NCBI RefSeq assembly: GCF_014837065.1 | Contig: NZ_JACSPP010000011.1 | Span: 16,903-80,902 of the forward strand | DNA: 64,000 nucleotides | DNA from: Phocaeicola intestinalis | Lineage (GTDB): Bacteria > Bacteroidota > Bacteroidia > Bacteroidales > Bacteroidaceae | Direction: 5' to 3' | Shown: one piece after another, positions 62,645-64,000 of the stretch | How positions within the stretch are numbered: the first letter of the stretch is position 1 | Layout of the letters: the number at the start of each line of letters is the position of its first letter | Program-made: the position numbers and the translations under genes | Notes under the pieces: model-generated | What the model was told of the DNA's origin: nothing | What the model saw: only the letters and a program-made list of their open reading frames with translations | The model's database searches: none

Positions 62645-63820
62645 ATGTCAAAAGAAGAAAAACTGAATATTAAAGAACAAAATGACACAGCGATGGGCAT
62701 TAAAAAAGTAAAAGTAAGAATCATGTGCAATGATTTCTTACGGACAATTATTAAGTATGAATGTCGAGGCTTTGCAATTTTACTCTTATTACTATTTGTG
62801 AGTCTTAACGTTTCGGGGCAAGCTGTCTTGCTTGACAAAACGACCGGTCAACGTATATCATACGCACAGATTCTAAATAGCAAAGGGGCAGTCATAGGTA
62901 CGACGGATATAGATGGTACATTACCTCAAGACTTGAACGATGAAGTTGTTACTATTCAGCATATTGCCTATAAGCCTAAAAGTGTTAAATCATCTCTATT
63001 TAAGGAGGATATCCCTATTTATCTAAACCCCATTGAGTATCAGTTGAACGCAGTAACAGTTACGGCGAAGAATAGAGAATATATTCATCTCAAGACTTAC
63101 TTCAGAAGTTATCAATTGAATGATTCCTGTATGAAATATTTCAGGGATGGATATTTGGATTTCTTTATTGACACAAAACATAAAGATGCGGAAAGATTTG
63201 CAATCAAGATTCGTAACTTCCAAAACGATTCATTGATAGATATGGACAAGGAAAGAGCAAATACTCTTGTAGATAAATACATTTACACACCCAGTTTGGA
63301 TGGTCTCACTCTAATGGAAACGTTGAAAAAAGAAGGTTGGAAATTTACTACTGATAGCATAGATAGCCGACTTCGATTAAATGAAGTGGTTGGAGGCGTA
63401 ATAAGGATAGATACAATACAAAGAGTTTTACGAGTGGAATACGATGTACTTGCAACTAAAAAAAAGACTCCCAAAACACTTTTCGGTTACACTACTTGTC
63501 TCGAAAACTATTATCAGACAGAGAATTATATCTATAACTCGGAATATCAGTCTTATATGGATTTGATAAACAGAAAGAACTATAGAAAGTTGTTCTTTAG
63601 TCACAAAAAAGACATTAAAGAACAGATGATTGAAATCATTGATGAACTGTATGTGTTGGAACATGAGTATATTACAAAAGACGAAATGAAACTGTACAAA
63701 AAAACTTTGAAGTCAAAATTAGCCTCCCAAGTTAAGTGGAATATAGATAGCACAATAGTAACCCCATTAGCACCACAATTAGAGCAAGTATTAATAAATG
63801 ACCTGTCGCAAGTTGAATAA
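62645..63820 (+). CDS. Secreted protein with carboxypeptidase-regulatory-like domain
   Basis: 391 aa from the ATG at 62645. The signal sequence (CRGFAILLLLLFVSLNVSGQ) begins only at about residue 40, so the ATG at 62723, or at 62693, may be the true start. The mature part begins with a carboxypeptidase-regulatory-like beta sandwich (AVLLDKTTGQRISYAQILNS, GTTDIDGTLP, LNAVTVTAKN). It continues as a mainly soluble region of about 270 residues without recognised motifs. Similar Bacteroidetes proteins are periplasmic or surface proteins of unknown role. It is AT-rich compared with its neighbours, suggesting acquisition. Confidence 0.7.
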   Translation: MSKEEKLNIKEQNDTAMGIKKVKVRIMCNDFLRTIIKYECRGFAILLLLLFVSLNVSGQAVLLDKTTGQRISYAQILNSKGAVIGTTDIDGTLPQDLNDEVVTIQHIAYKPKSVKSSLFKEDIPIYLNPIEYQLNAVTVTAKNREYIHLKTYFRSYQLNDSCMKYFRDGYLDFFIDTKHKDAERFAIKIRNFQNDSLIDMDKERANTLVDKYIYTPSLDGLTLMETLKKEGWKFTTDSIDSRLRLNEVVGGVIRIDTIQRVLRVEYDVLATKKKTPKTLFGYTTCLENYYQTENYIYNSEYQSYMDLINRKNYRKLFFSHKKDIKEQMIEIIDELYVLEHEYITKDEMKLYKKTLKSKLASQVKWNIDSTIVTPLAPQLEQVLINDLSQVE

Positions 63821-63880
63821 AGATAGGGTTAGACAAATCATCAATACCGAGCGGAACTGTTAATGCCAAAATCAAGATAA

Positions 63881-63915
63881 GGGGCAAACTCAAGTAAGTT
63901 AAGCCCCCTTTCTTT
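63881..63915 (+). terminator. Intrinsic terminator
   Basis: ggggc at 63881-63885 pairs with gcccc at 63903-63907, with a smaller inner pairing (aactcaag/agtaagtt) and a T-rich tail (ctttctttttg). It ends the preceding gene's transcript. Confidence 0.6.
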
Positions 63916-63931
63916 TTGCTTCTTAATCGAG

Positions 63932-63968
63932 TAGGAGGTAAACACTAATCATAGGTGTTTATCTCCTA
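63932..63968. terminator. Second strong hairpin
   Basis: taggaggtaaacac at 63932-63945 pairs along 14 bp with gtgtttatctccta at 63955-63968 (one G-T), loop taatcatag, followed by ttttc. It may terminate transcription from the far side of the window edge or back up the previous terminator. Confidence 0.65.
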
Positions 63969-64000
63969 TTTTCATGTTTACCGACCTCTCACACCACCGT

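Noticed and set aside
1..64000. tRNA or rRNA genes
   Set aside because: No cloverleaf-like stretch with a GGTTCGAATCC-type arm and no rRNA core sequence was seen in the intergenic regions.

Overview
The window is chromosomal DNA of a Bacteroidales bacterium, most likely Bacteroides or Phocaeicola. This rests on many -7 boxes of the Bacteroidetes form TAnnTTTG, GLPGLI-family proteins, SusC-like and carboxypeptidase-regulatory-like outer-membrane proteins, lipoproteins with an acidic surface-export signal (Cys-Ser-Asp-Asp-Asp), and intergenic hairpins built from short direct repeats. No rRNA, tRNA or CRISPR was found.

Layout. 1-2333: tail of a SPOR-domain gene, folE and a MATE exporter. 2844-12949: an envelope locus with a membrane-tethered TPR/HTH regulator, five GLPGLI proteins (four form an A-B-A-B tandem duplication), a frameshifted small gene and a TonB-receptor-like barrel. 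12959-16936 (minus): head-GIN lipoprotein, PAP2 phosphatase plus extended SDR (possible sphingolipid genes), and a CDF metal exporter. 17144-24365: PafA-type phosphatase, a tripartite TolC-HlyD-MFS efflux operon, a short noncoding RNA gene and a TonB-C-like lipoprotein. 24514-33053: metG, a Wzx-like flippase, a small toxin-antitoxin-like trio whose ADP-ribosyltransferase gene is gutted, and four glycosyltransferase-like genes. 33418-41269: RNase R, then a JetA-JetB-JetC (Wadjet/MksFEB-like) operon without JetD. 41270-44409: an AT-rich accessory stretch with a small HTH protein, a PD40 propeller protein, a beta-barrel and a lipoprotein. 44867-48814: TorF-like porin, P-II protein and AmtB, then a frameshifted Bcr/CflA exporter. 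48949-57575 (mostly minus): an internally duplicated beta-helix lipoprotein and a TonB receptor, an HxlR regulator, and an S41 peptidase with a barrel protein. 59352-63820: mutS, a possible mobilization-gene remnant and a carboxypeptidase-regulatory-like protein.

The most unusual content is noncoding. There is a 192-bp MITE in three full copies with 3-bp target duplications and an intact 56-codon reading frame, plus four solo ends. Three unrelated arrays hold 14-15-bp palindromes repeated every 21-23 bp. A palindromic element interrupts the second GLPGLI A-B junction but not the first. A probable operator, CGAACAAAAACCGAA, is shared by the two GLPGLI promoters. A family of about 170-bp inverted gagttaa elements is also present.

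All functional calls come from reading translated sequence and motifs by eye; no database search was possible.
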